Positions 1-10,046 of a stretch of DNA of 64,000 nt are shown here, in pieces; position 1 is the stretch's first letter, and each line of letters starts with the position of its first letter. The translations under genes were made by a program, and so were the position numbers. A model generated the notes under the pieces. The model was given only the letters and a program-made list of their open reading frames with translations. It was not told the DNA's origin and ran no database searches. The stretch is taken from NCBI GenBank assembly GCA_028571685.1, contig CM053158.1, positions 53,102,001 through 53,166,000 of the forward strand, given 5' to 3'. This DNA comes from Heterohyrax brucei. Its lineage: Eukaryota; Chordata; Mammalia; Hyracoidea; Procaviidae.

Positions 1-676
1 AGCAAAGCTTGGAGGTCAGTTTATCTGTATAAATGCACACATTTGGAATGAAGAAAGAGCTGAAACCAAAGAATTAACCCTATAGCTTGAACAAGTAGAA
101 AGAGAGCAACAAAGTAACCCCTCAGGCACTAGAAGAAAACAGATAATAAAGACTAGAGCAGAACTAAATGAATTAGAGAATAGAAGAACAATTGGAAAAA
201 ATTAATAAAACCAAAAGCTGGTTTTTTGACAAGATCAACAAAATTGATAAACCATTAGCTAACCTTGCAGAAGAAAAACAGGAGAAGAAACAAGTTACCC
301 AAATAAGAAATGAGTTGAGAGATGTCACAACGGACCCAAATGAAATCAGAAGTATCATAACAGAATACTATGAAAGACTGTACACTGCCAAATTTGAAAA
401 CACAGAGGAAATGGATAAATTTCTATATTCATAACACCTACCAAAATTACAAGGAGAAGTAGAACAATTTAATGAACACATCACAAAGGAAGAGACTGAA
501 AAAGTAATAATAAGAATAAAAAAACAACCAAAAAAAGGCCTGGCCCACAAGACTTCACCAGAGAATTCTACCAAACTTTTATAGAGGAGCTAATTTCAAT
601 ACTACCGAGGCTATTTCACAGCATGGAAAGAGATGAAATACTCCCAAGTTCATTGTATGAAGGCAGCATAACCCTG
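1..676 (+). mobile_element. L1 LINE fragment, ORF2 between endonuclease and RT (left half)
   Basis: The reading passes through the L1 ORF2 region that links endonuclease and reverse transcriptase: residues resembling TKSWFFDKINKIDKPLANL at about 210-270, then a tract ending EEMDKFLYS near 430. It closely resembles the reverse-strand L1 copy at 21354-21895 and 24276-24716. Stops and frameshifts break it, for example at 432. The fragment runs off the left edge and resumes at 7010 after a retroviral insertion, so this is one L1 in two pieces. Confidence 0.9.
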
Positions 677-700
677 ATATTGTAATGGAAAATTTTAAAT

Positions 701-776
701 TGTCTCTTTGTTTCAGAGAGCAACCTTTTCCCGCCAAACTGTTCTTTGTTTCAGAGAACAACCTTTCCCCGCCACA
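701..776 (+). promoter_or_regulatory. U3 tandem units with E2F-like sites
   Basis: Two adjacent imperfect copies of about 38 bp each contain TCTTTGTTTCAGAGA followed by CAACC and a pyrimidine/CCCGCC block. TTTTCCCGCC at 726-735 fits the E2F consensus and TTTCCCCGCC at 764-773 is a near match; in the 3' LTR both read TTTTCCCGCC. A third partial unit follows. Duplicated U3 units are typical retroviral enhancers. Actual E2F binding is an inference. Confidence 0.5.
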
Positions 777-977
777 GAGAACAACCCTTCCCCCCAACTT
801 CGTGAGTTCTCAAAGATAGGCTACTGAGCAAAAGTCCCACCAGTGTTACAGGCTACTGAACAAAAATCCCACCTACAAATTTAGCCCTTAAATACCAAAC
901 TCCTTCCTCTACTCGGGGTGCCAGCCTCCCAACTCCTGCATGAGTCGGAAGCTGGGCCCCAGCACGCTGGTTCTTTC

Positions 978-983
978 AATAAA
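978..983 (+). terminator. AATAAA polyadenylation signal in 5' LTR
   Basis: AATAAA lies in the middle of the LTR, as expected at the end of R. The 3' LTR has the matching signal at 6901-6906, which would have ended proviral transcripts. Confidence 0.75.
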
Positions 984-1086
984 GCCTCTTGCTGTTTGCA
1001 TCAAGCTGCGGACTTCGTGACTGATTGGGGTTTACATCGTCGCCTGTGACTCGAAGAGGGGTCCCCCCCCTCGGGAACCTTTCATT

Positions 1087-1104
1087 TGGTGCATTGGCCG
1101 GGAA
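1087..1104 (+). other. Primer binding site, tRNA-Gly type
   Basis: TGGTGCATTGGCCGGGAA starts two bases after the LTR end. As I recall, it is the reverse complement of the 3' end of mammalian tRNA-Gly (GCC) including CCA, matching over all 18 bases. Proline or other primers are commoner among gammaretroviruses. Confidence 0.8.
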
Positions 1105-1633
1105 GCAGGGTGACCACCCCCTCAGTTTCGAAGCCACTCTTGGCGGTCAAATAACGGGCTAGCCTTGTCTGTTTGTCCAGTTCGTCGTGTCTGTGTTTTT
1201 GTTTCAGTACGGCCACTTAGACTTCTGGTTTCGGTTTTAGGTTTGCAGTTGTCTGACTTCACCGTGAGGGTGAACAAACCAGCGCAGCTTAGACTTCTGG
1301 TTTCGGTTTTGGTTTTGCAGTTTGAACTCACCGTGAGGGTGAGCAAACGGAGGCCGGTAGACGTGCCTGAAGGGTCTCAAACTGCAGGGAGAGAGAGAGG
1401 GACCAGGGACGTCTGGTTGCCTCCTATGAGAAGGACGAGGATACAGTTCGGTTTTTGGATGTGGAATTCCCGATTACCGCCCGTCTGACTCCCTCTTCCT
1501 TTTGTGAAAAACTAAGGCTGGCTGCTGACTCTGGCTCACAGGTAAAGAAACGTCGGTGGCAGAAACTCAATGCGGCCGTAGTCTTGTTCTGTCTTTGTCT
1601 TGTTTTGTCTTTGTTTTGAGTGTGTGACTGACG
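1105..1633 (+). other. Proviral 5' leader with 72-bp tandem repeat
   Basis: Untranslated leader between the primer binding site and the gag ATG. It contains a direct repeat: 1216-1287 and 1288-about 1350 both begin CTTAGACTTCTGGTTTCGG and both contain CACCGTGAGGGTGA. The leader normally holds the splice donor and packaging signal; I cannot place either with confidence. Open frames here are GC-rich chance frames. Confidence 0.6.
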
Positions 1634-2607
1634 ATGGGTCGGACGGTGACTACCCCCCCTTACTTTGACACTTAACCATTGGACTGAGGTGAAGAGAAGA
1701 GCCTGTAATCTGTCCGTTGAGGTCCGGAAGAAGTCTTGGAGGACTTTTTGCGCCTCAGAATGGCCCACTTTCAATGTGGGATGGCCTCCCCGAAGGCTCT
1801 TTCAATCTTTCTTTATCAGTTATTTTCCAGGGAACAGATGTATGTCATGGTGGCCCGCCCACCGCCAAAAGGAGAGGCTGGCCAAGCAGGGCGAGGTGCC
1901 CCACAAAAGGAAAAACGTGCCAAGGACCAATGGACAACCCACGCAGCTCCCTAACGAGATAGACCGAGGGTTTCCCCTGACAAGACCCCTTTGGAACTTC
2001 AACACTCCTGAAGGTAGGGAGCGGCTAACCGTCTATCGCCAGGCTCTTGCGGTAGGTCTCCGAGGGGTTGCACGGCACCCGACCAATTTGGCTAAGGTAA
2101 GGGAGATTCAGCAGGGGCCAAAAGAGGCTCCGTCTGTCTTTTTAGAAAGAATAATGGAAGCTTTTAAAAGGTATACTCCCTTTGCTCCAACCTCTGAGGG
2201 ACAAAGGGGCTCAGTAGCCATGGCTTTTATAGGACAAGCCGCCCCAGACATTAGAAAGAAGCTACAGAGGTTAGAGGGGCTGCAGGATCAATCACTACAG
2301 GATCTTGTTAGAGAGGCAGAAAAGATATACCATCGTAGGGAAACAGGAGAGGAGGAAAAAACCGTGCATAAAAAAGGAACCGGAGGAAACAGAAAGACAA
2401 AGAGATCGCAGACAAAATAAAGATCTCACACGGATCATGGCCGCAGTTATTGATAGGGAGGGAGCGAGCCAGTCAGGGAGAAAGGGCAACCTGGGCAATC
2501 AGGGGACCAGAAGACGGAGGCTTGAAAAGGATCAATGTGCCTTCTGTAAGGAAAAAGGACATTGGGCCCAAGATTGCCCCGAGAAAAAGGCCCAGAAAAA
2601 ATCCTGA
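1634..2607 (+). pseudogene. gag: gag pseudogene (matrix, capsid, nucleocapsid)
   Basis: The ATG at 1634 opens with MGRTVTT, including the glycine-2 myristoylation context of gammaretroviral Gag, but TAA stops it after 13 codons. The rest continues in another frame, open from 1665 to 2420. A capsid major-homology-type segment ([18 protein letters not shown]) lies at about 2110-2170. The frame shifts again before nucleocapsid, where a single CCHC zinc knuckle (CX2CX4HX4C) sits at 2536-2577 (CAFCKEKGHWAQDC). At least two frame changes and an early stop make it non-functional. The order matches Gag; the total length is short for the family, suggesting losses in the matrix/p12 part. Confidence 0.88.
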
Positions 2608-2656
2608 GCCTAACGGAGGATGATTAGGGAAGTGAGGGCTCAGACCCCACCCCCCT

Positions 2657-2800
2657 GAGCCTAGGGTAACTCTTAAAGTAGAGGAGAAGTCAGTGGAGTT
2701 CCTGGCAGATACAGGGGCTCAGGGGCAAGACCTATTAACCAAGCTGGGGGCTCAAATTACCTTTATCCCGAAGGGCTCAAAGACACTAAAGAAGACCAAG
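2657..2800 (+). pseudogene. pro: Retroviral protease remnant
   Basis: The frame starting EPRVTLKVEEKSVEFLADTGA carries the aspartic-protease active-site triad DTG at 2708-2716. A TAA near 2802 ends it after about 48 codons, and the flap and C-terminal part are missing or out of frame. It lies in its usual place between the nucleocapsid knuckle and RT. Confidence 0.75.
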
Positions 2801-2882
2801 TAATTACAGCCCTTACCATGAGGTTAGAAGACGAACACCGACTTTTCGAGCCGGCCCCGAGACTGTAGAGATAACAGATTGG

Positions 2883-3975
2883 GTGAAAAAATTTCCTGAG
2901 GCCTGGGCTGAAACGGCTAGAATGGGACTAGCTAAACAGCAGCCTCCCGTGGTCATAGAACTGAAAGCCTCAACTGACCCTATTGCAGTCCGCCAATATC
3001 CCATGAGCCAGGAAGCCAGGGAAGGAATAAAACCACATATCGAGAGACTGCTGAAACAAGGGGTATTGATCCCTTGTAAGTCTCCATGGAATACTCCTCT
3101 TCTCCCAATACGTAAACCGGGTACTCAAGATTTCTGCCCAGTACAGGATTTGCGCGAGGTTAATAAAAGAGTATTGGATATCCATCCCACCGTCCCAAGT
3201 CCTTATACATTACTGAGTATGTTACAGAGGTAACTAACAGAAGCCAGAAAACAGACGGTTACCCAAATCCCAATACCTTCCTCTCCAAGACAAGTAAGAG
3301 AATTTCTAGGTACAGCGGGATTTTGTAGATTACGGATACCTGGGTTTACTACTAAAGTTGCTCCTCTCTACCCATTAATCAAGAACTCAGTTCCCTTTGT
3401 CTGGGGTAAGGACCAACAGCAGGCCTTCGATGACATCAAACAAGCCTTACTGTCAGCCCCAGCTTTGGCCTTCCCTGATGTGACCAAGCCCTTCACCCTC
3501 TTCGTGGATGAGAGAAAGGGAATAGCCAGAGGAGTCCTAACCCAAACCCTGGGGCCCTGGAAAAGACCAGTAGCATACCTATCTAAAAAACTGGACCCGG
3601 TTGCCAGCGGATGGCCAGCCTGCCTAAAATCAGTTGCTTCGGTAGCAACCTTGGACAAAGATGCCAACAAATTAACTCTGGGTATAGTGGCACCACATGC
3701 CCTAGAAAACATTATTTGCCAGCCGCCCGAGAGGTGGCTGTCTAACGCCAGAATGACTCATTATCGAAGTCTCCTCCTAAATAAAGAACGGATCCAGTTC
3801 GCTTCCCCAGCCACCCTGAACCCTGCCACCCTGATGCCTGAAATCCAAGAAGGAACTGAGGTGCTCCACACCTGCCAGGAGATTCTAGCAGAGGAAACAG
3901 GAGTTCGACGAGACCTCAGCGACCAGCCCCTTCCCGACACCGAGATTACCTGGTACACCAACAGGAGCGAGAGAG
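2883..3975 (+). pseudogene. pol: pol pseudogene: RT fingers, deleted RT core, connection, start of RNase H
   Basis: One frame runs from 2883 to about 4050 with a single TAA at 3231-3233. The first part resembles the RT N-terminal fingers ([32 protein letters not shown]). Directly after the TAA the frame resumes in the thumb/connection region ([36 protein letters not shown]). The palm, including the YXDD catalytic motif, is absent: an internal loss of very roughly 130-150 codons that keeps frame. RNase H begins at about 3900 but its first catalytic aspartate position reads asparagine (WYTNRS). The frame then enters MaLR sequence. Catalytically dead. Confidence 0.88.
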
Positions 3976-4732
3976 GTCAGTGCCTGCGCAGAGTTTTCCT
4001 CGTGGAACGGGGTGCCTCTGGGCACTTGAATCGGTGGAGCTGGCCTTGCTGACCCACGGAGTGAGAGAGTTGAGTGCCTTTGGGCAGGACGCTTTCCAGC
4101 AAGAGTAGGGTGCCACCGGGCACTTAAACTAGTGGTGCTACAGAACTTTGGAACACTTGCCCGGCAGGGCAGATGTGGGCCTGAGGCCCAGGCCATGCGG
4201 CCATAGGAAGCTGAAGCTGAAGAGACAAATAGCTTGAGAAGCTGAGCTGCCTCAGTCTCAAGAGGTATGGCCATGACCTCAGGGGTCTGAAAGGGTTGAA
4301 CCATGGCGTGCTGTGTTCGTAAGGGTGGAATTGCCACTCAGTTGAACTTAGGGTGCTCCTAAAGCCAATGGGACAGAGTTTCTATCCAAGTGGGCCTTGA
4401 AAGCAGAGTTGTAACACGGGGCTGGAGGTCTCCACTCAGAAACCAGAGAGTGTGGCCGATACCTAGAGTCTGGAGAGCATTGCTGTTGTGTAAAATGTCT
4501 CAGAAAATATAAGAGTATTTCCAAAGCTTTGAGGGCTAATGTAATGTGTTCTGTTAACTTGCCTGTTGCCTATTAATGCCTTCTAAGTTTCACAGATGTA
4601 GAAGAGTTTTTGTATTTTGGACTTGGAACTGATTTAAGACTTCTGTTATATGGATGGACATAATTTTGCTATGGTGAGATGAATGTGTTAAATATTTCTG
4701 TGATGTGAGTTTTGGGTTGTCAAAGGGTGGGA
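3976..4732 (+). mobile_element. MaLR-type internal sequence inside pol
   Basis: Non-coding sequence that does not continue pol. Its last part ('TTTTGGACTTGGAACTG' near 4615, then a GGGTGGGATG box just before the LTR) has the layout of the 3' end of MaLR internal regions and leads straight into a MaLR LTR at 4733. No MaLR 5' LTR is present on the left, and the left edge is uncertain by a few tens of bases. Identity of the 3985-4500 part is inferred from its position. Confidence 0.55.
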
Positions 4733-5148
4733 TGTCATGAATTGAATTGTGTCCCCCCAAAAATATGTGCAGCTGTGTCGCTGGGACATGATTCCCAGTA
4801 TCTTGGGACTGTCCTCCATTCTGTGGTTCACTAAACTGTATGCTAAAGGAGCTGTAAATTCCTGCATAGGATTACTTCTTTGCTCTGCTGTGGGGGAGTT
4901 TCCCTGGAGTATGACTTGCCCCACCCTTAATACTTTTAAAAAAGCTTACAAGGAATAAAAGGAAAAAAGAAACAAGGACAATTTGAGAACCTTGCTACCA
5001 TCAAGCAAGCAGCACTGGGAGCAGAGCACGTCGTTCAGACCAGAGGTTCTTGCGTTAGGACGCACCCTGGACAAAGACTGATACAATACCAGACTTTCCT
5101 CCAGAGACGACAAGGGGAAAGTCTTTCCCTGGAGTGGACACCGTAAAT
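4733..5148 (+). repeat. Truncated MaLR LTR within ERV pol
   Basis: Begins TGTCATGAATTGAATTGTGT and ends after a CCCTGGAGTGGACACC block, matching the LTRs at 51806-52277 and 52333-52798 and the reverse-strand ones at 11030-11659 and 17961-27981. The last roughly 120 bases of the LTR, including the AATAAA-like region, are missing. Integrase sequence takes over at about 5149. No target duplication is apparent around the MaLR block. Confidence 0.8.
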
Positions 5149-6231
5149 ACATCTGAAACTAAATTGGCTGCTAATGACGACACTATCCTGGTTGCCAGAT
5201 ACCCCCTGATTCAGGACACTCCCACTACAAGTACTATGTCTCTGGGGCTGCTTTCTCAGACCCCTATAGATGAGAACTTGAAGCCTGATGAAGATCTCAC
5301 ATATATTGAGCACCTTCACAAAATGACTCATCTAGGAGTACGGCGCCTCCAAGCATTAACTCAAAAATCTCCCCACTACCAATGTCCTCATAAATTAAAG
5401 AAACTGAGAGAAAATGTAAAACAGGTAGTAAAGAACTGTGTGCCTTGTCAACTAGTGAATGCTCATGCCTCCTCTAAAACCCAAGACAATAGATTCCAAG
5501 GAGACCGCCCTGGAGTCTATTGGGAAGTTGACTTCACAGGAGTAAGACCTATAACATATGGAAACAAATATTTACTAGTATTTGTTGATACCTTTTCAGG
5601 ATGGGTTGAGACATACCCTACAAAGACTGAAACGGCATTGGTGGTTACCAAAAAGATCCTAGAAGAAATTTTACCCAGGTATAGAGTCCCCAAGGTGTTG
5701 GGGTCAGACAATGGTCCTGCCTTTATTGCCCAGGTAAGTCAGGGTCTGGCCAAGATCCTTGGGGTACCGTGGAAATTAGATTGTACTTACAGGCCCCAAA
5801 GATCAGGTCAGGTAGAAAGAATGAATAGAACTCTAAAAGAGACCATGACTAAATTATCCATAGAGACTGGCTTAACAGACTGAATAGCCCTCCTTCCTAT
5901 GGCCCTATTCAGGGCTCGAAATACCCCTAATTGGATGGAACTGACCCCTTTTGAAATCCTATATAGAACAACTCCGCCCTTAGCCACTCTAAGATCACAG
6001 GCTTCCCCCGAAAATGTAACTAATTCCTCTCTACTCTCTAGACTCCAAGCCCTTAAGTTAATCCAACAGGAGGTGTGGAAACGCCTCACAGCTGTCTATC
6101 AGCCAGGTGATATCAAGACTCCACACCAGTTCCAGGTAGGAGACACCATCTACGTGAGGCGACATCGCTCTGGGGACCTCTATTTCAACCTGGAGGAAGT
6201 GGCAGATTTCAAGGGGATCCAGGAAATATAG
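5149..6231 (+). pseudogene. pol: pol pseudogene: integrase
   Basis: One frame is open from about 5149 to 6231 with a single TGA at 5881-5883, probably a decayed TGG. It holds the whole integrase: an HHCC zinc finger (HLHKMTH near 5310; CVPC near 5440), the core with both aspartates (WEVDFTG; GSDNGPAF) and the glutamate (SGQVERMNRT), and a C-terminal domain (VGDTIYVRRH). The DDE triad is intact. The N-terminal side joins MaLR sequence, so most of RNase H is missing. It is the best-preserved part of the provirus. Confidence 0.9.
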
Positions 6232-6579
6232 AGACAAAAATAACGGAAAGTCTCTATAAATAGAAATAGATTCTATACATATCCCAGGTTTAGACCCAAA
6301 AATAAGAGAAAATGAATGTTGGGGGAATAAAAGTTTTATATTATAAAAGTTAGACCTGTGTAACAGCAAATAATGGGGAATGAAAATAGACTACTAACCC
6401 ATCCCCAGGTTTAATCACTATGAAATTCGTACAGCCTTACACTTACAATTTAGTTGCCTTTATAAGGAAAAGAATAAGTACTGTACAGATTATGGTCCTC
6501 AGACAACAATACCAGCAGATAGAAACTAGAGAAACGGCCATACCTTAAGGGTTCCAAGATTGGACCCCAACACATTCCC
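6232..6579 (+). other. Env-less stretch before polypurine tract
   Basis: About 350 bp of AT-rich sequence between integrase and the polypurine tract, with frequent stops. An env gene would need about 2 kb. I see no signal peptide, furin-type site or fusion-peptide-like stretch. Env has been deleted, apart from possible short remnants. Confidence 0.7.
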
Positions 6580-6598
6580 AAAAAGAAAAAGGGGGGAA
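6580..6598 (+). other. Polypurine tract
   Basis: A 19-base all-purine run ending GGGGGGAA directly abuts the TG of the 3' LTR, the standard plus-strand primer site. Confidence 0.9.
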
Positions 6599-7009
6599 TG
6601 TAATGGAAAATTTTAAACTGTCTCTTTGTTTCAGAGGGCAACCTTTTCCCGCCAAACTGTTCTTTGTTTCAGAGAACAACCTTTTCCCGCCACAGAGAAC
6701 AGCCCTTCCCCCCAACTTCGTGAGTTCTCAAAGATACTACAGGCTACTGAGCAAAAGTCCCACCGGTGTTACAGGCTACTGAACAAAAATCCCACCTACA
6801 AATTTAGCCCTTAAATACCAAACTCCTTCCTCTACTCGGGGTGCCAGCCTCCCAACTCCTGCATGAGTCGGAAGCTGGGCCCCAGCGCGCTGGTTCTTTC
6901 AATAAAGCCTCTTGCTGTTTGCATCAAGCTGCGGACTTCGTGACTGATTGGGGTTTACATCGTCACCTATGACTTGAAGAGGGGTCCCCCCCATCTCAGG
7001 AACCTTTCA
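6599..7009 (+). repeat. ERV 3' LTR
   Basis: A 411-bp LTR, TG to CA, paired with 681-1084. It keeps the duplicated U3 units and AATAAA at 6901-6906, and is followed by the ATAT target duplication at 7010-7013, after which the L1 resumes. Confidence 0.93.
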
Positions 7010-8278
7010 ATATGAAAGCCAGGGAAAGATCCCACTAAAAAAGAAAATTACAGGCCAATATCACTCATGAACCTAGATGTAAAAATCTTCAACCAAATCC
7101 TAACAGAATTTAGCAACATACCAAAACAATCTTTCACACAACCAAATTGGATTCATACCAGGGATACAAGGCTGGTTCATCAAAAAAACAATTAATGTGA
7201 TCAACCACATAAACACCACAAAGGATAAGAACCATCTGATTTTGTCAATTGATGCAGAAAAGGCATTTGACTAAGTCCACCACCCATTCATGCTAAAAAA
7301 CTCTCAGCAAAAAAGGAATAAGAGGGGAAATTGCTCAATGCAGTAAGGGGCATCTATGCAAAGCCAGCCACCTACATCATTCTGAATGGAGAGAGACTGG
7401 AAGAATTCCCCTTGAGAGGAACTAGACAAGAATACCCATTCTCACCACTTCTATTCAACATTGTACTAGAGGTTCTTACCAGAGCAATTAGACAAGACAA
7501 AGAAATAAAGGGCATCCACATCAGCAAAGAAGTAAGAATCTCCCTATCTGCAGATGATATGATTGTATGTGCAAAGATTCCATAAGTAAGCTACTCAAAC
7601 TAATAGAAGAGTTCAACAAAGTATCAGGATATAACATAAACATAAGTGAATTAGCAGGATTCCTTTATACCAACAAAGAGATCATCAAAGAAGAAATCAC
7701 CAAATCAATACCATTTACTAAAGGCCCCAAGAAGATAAAATACCTAGGAATAAATCTAATAGAGAAATAAAAGACGTATATAGCATGACAAGACCTTACT
7801 GCAAGAAACCAAAAGAGACTTATATAAATGGAGAAACCTACCCTGCTCACAGACATGGAAACTTAACACTGTGAAAATGTCTATTTTACCACAGCAATCT
7901 ACGTATGCAAAGGACCCCAATACAAATCCCAGTGTTGTTTTTTAATGAGACAGAGAAAAAAACTCACCAACTTTGCTTGAAAAGGTAAGAAACCCCAGAT
8001 AAGCAAAGCACTACTGAAGAAGAACACAGTGGAAGGCCTCACACTGCCTGGCCTTAGCACCTATTACACTGCCACAGTAGTCAAAACAGCCTGGTACTGG
8101 TACAAAAAGAGACATACAGACCAACGGAACACAGGTGAAACCCCCGAGATTCCACCGTCCTCTTATGAACAGTCGATGTTTGACAGAGACCCTAAGATTG
8201 TAAACTGGGGTAAAAAGGGGACTTTTTAACAAATGGTGTTGGAAAAACTGGATATCCATGTGTGAAAAACTGAAACAA
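7010..8278 (+). mobile_element. L1 LINE fragment, ORF2 RT and C-terminal region (right half)
   Basis: The L1 interrupted at 676 resumes: GKDP and [12 protein letters not shown] residues, then the RT core with [16 protein letters not shown] (about 7380-7430) and an active-site tetrad SADD at 7547-7558 where L1 usually has FADD. It then runs into the ORF2 C-terminal part (TVVKTAWYWYKKRH near 8070). Several stops and frameshifts. It ends abruptly near 8278 at a Tigger1 junction, with no 3'UTR or poly(A). Confidence 0.9.
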
Positions 8279-9734
8279 GAAATTGAAGTCCCCAAAGGTT
8301 GGTTCATTGGGTTTTAGGAAAGATGCCCTCTCCATAACATTAAAGTCCAAGTTGAAGCTGCAAGTGATCAGGAAGACCTGGCTAGGATGACTGATGAGGG
8401 TGGCTACACTAAACAACACATTTTCAATGTAGATGAAACAGTCTTATGTTGGAAGAAGATGTCATCTAGGCATCTAGTCAGTACCTTGCTTCCAGGCTCC
8501 AAAGGGCATGCTAATTCTCTTTAAGCAGTGAAAGCACCTGGTGACTTTAAGTTGAAGCCAATACTCTTTTACCATTCTGAAAATCCTAAGGCCCTTAAAG
8601 ATTACACTATTTCTACCCTGCCTGTGCTCGATAAACAGAACAACAAAGCTAGATGACAGCACATCTATTTACAACGGAGTTTACTGCATATTTTAAGCCC
8701 ATTGTTGAGATCTATTCCTCAGAAAAAACAGATTGCTTTCAAAATACTACTGCTCATTGACAATACACCAGGTGACCCAAGAGCTCTGAGGGAGATTAAC
8801 ATTGTTTTCACGTCTACTAACTCAACATCCCTCCTGCAGCCCCCAGAATAATTTTGACTTTCAAGTACTGTTATTTAAAAAAATTTTTTTGTAAGGCTAT
8901 AGCTTTCTTAGATAGTGATTCCTCTGATGGATCTGGGCAAAGTAAATTGAAAACCTTGTAGAAAAGATTCACCACTCTAGATACCATTAGGAACATTGGT
9001 TAATCATGGAAGGACATCAAAATATTCACATTAACAGTAGTTTGGAAGGAGTTGCTTCCAACCCTGATGGATGACTTGAGGGGTTCACGGCTTCTGTGGT
9101 GAAGTAACCACAGATGTGGTAGAAATAGCAAAAGAACTAGAAGTAGAGCCTGAAGACGTGACTGAATAGCTTCAATCTCGTGATAATACTTTAATGAATG
9201 AAGAGTTGCTTCTTACGAATGAGCAAAGGGAGTGGTTTCTTGAGACAGAATCTACTGGTGAAGATGGTGTCAACACTGTTGAAATGACAACAAAATGGTT
9301 AGAATATTACATAAATTGAGTTGATAAAGCAGTAGCAAAGTTTCAGAAGACTGACTCCAATTTTGAAAGTTCTGTTGGTAAATGTTATCAGATAGCACCA
9401 CATGTGACAAAGTAATCTTTTCTGAAAAAAAAAATAGTTAATCAATGGAGCCTACTTCATTGTTGTCTTATGTTTACAGATTGCCAGAACCACCCAAACC
9501 TTCAACAACCATCACCTTGATCAGTTAGTGGCCACAAACATTGAGGAAAGACCCTCCTCCAGCAAAAAGATTATGACTTAATGAAGGTTCAGATGATAGT
9601 TAACATTATTAGCAATAAAGTACTTTTTAATTAAGGCATATGCATTGTTTTGTAAACACAATGCTGTTTCACACTTAACATACTACCAAAACAAACAAAT
9701 AAGCCCCTTGCTAGTGAGTCTATTTCTACTCAAG

Positions 9735-9836
9735 AATGACCCCACAGAGTTTCCAAAGAGTGTTTGGTTGAATTTGAACTGCTGTTCTTTTGGTTAGCAG
9801 CTGTAGCACTTATTAATACACTACCAGGGTTTCCTA
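9735..9836 (-). repeat. AfroSINE fragment in Tigger1
   Basis: Reverse-strand tRNA-derived SINE: TTTTGGTTAGCAGC followed by a CACTACCAGGGTTTCC head. Its 3' (RTE-like) portion is diverged or missing. Confidence 0.8.
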
Positions 9837-9875
9837 ATAGACTACAGTGTAGTGTACACATAGTTTTTATATGTA

Positions 9876-10046
9876 TTTCCACCCAAAACCAAACCCACTG
9901 CCATCTAGTCAATTATGACTCACAGCAACCCTACAGGACAGAGTGGAACTGCCCCATAGTTTCCAAGGAGCACCTGGTGAATTCAAACTGCCAGCGTTTT
10001 GGTTAGCAGCCATTTAACACTTACCCACTACACCACTAGGGTTTCC
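9876..10046 (-). repeat. AfroSINE, full length, with target duplication
   Basis: Near-complete reverse-strand SINE, flanked by TTATATGTA at 9867-9875 and 10047-10055. Tigger1 sequence continues on both sides, so it inserted into the transposon. Confidence 0.92.

Larger units (their letters stand above)
681..1084 (+). repeat. ERV 5' LTR
   Basis: A 404-bp LTR from TG at 681 to CA at 1084. U3 holds duplicated enhancer-like units (about 701-776). A TATA-like TTAAATA lies at 888-894 and AATAAA at 978-983. I count about 11 substitutions and two small indels against the 411-bp 3' LTR (for example ACTAC is present only in the 3' copy), or roughly 2.7 percent. Some differences are CpG decay. That suggests insertion millions of years ago rather than tens of millions, depending on the rate used. 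Confidence 0.93.
681..7009 (+). mobile_element. Endogenous retrovirus, gamma-type, env-less provirus
   Basis: Complete proviral boundaries are visible: two similar LTRs starting TG and ending CA, a 4-bp duplication ATAT (677-680 and 7010-7013), a primer binding site after the 5' LTR and a polypurine tract before the 3' LTR. Internal order is leader, gag, protease, RT/RNase H, a MaLR-derived block, integrase, and a short env-less stretch. A single CCHC zinc knuckle, a 4-bp duplication and the integrase type place it near gammaretroviruses. It sits in an L1 ORF2 in the same orientation. The RT core is deleted and env is missing, so it cannot be autonomous. Confidence 0.93.

Noticed and set aside
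1165..1774. Open frames on both strands in the ERV leader
   Set aside because: They overlap the untranslated leader and its tandem repeat and match no retroviral protein.
6232..6579. Possible env remnant
   Set aside because: No env-like motif could be read; length and stops fit deletion rather than a decayed env.
9876..10046. tRNA-like head of the SINEs as possible tRNA genes
   Set aside because: Only the promoter-box-like part is kept, no cloverleaf closes, and the same sequence is dispersed many times with SINE bodies.
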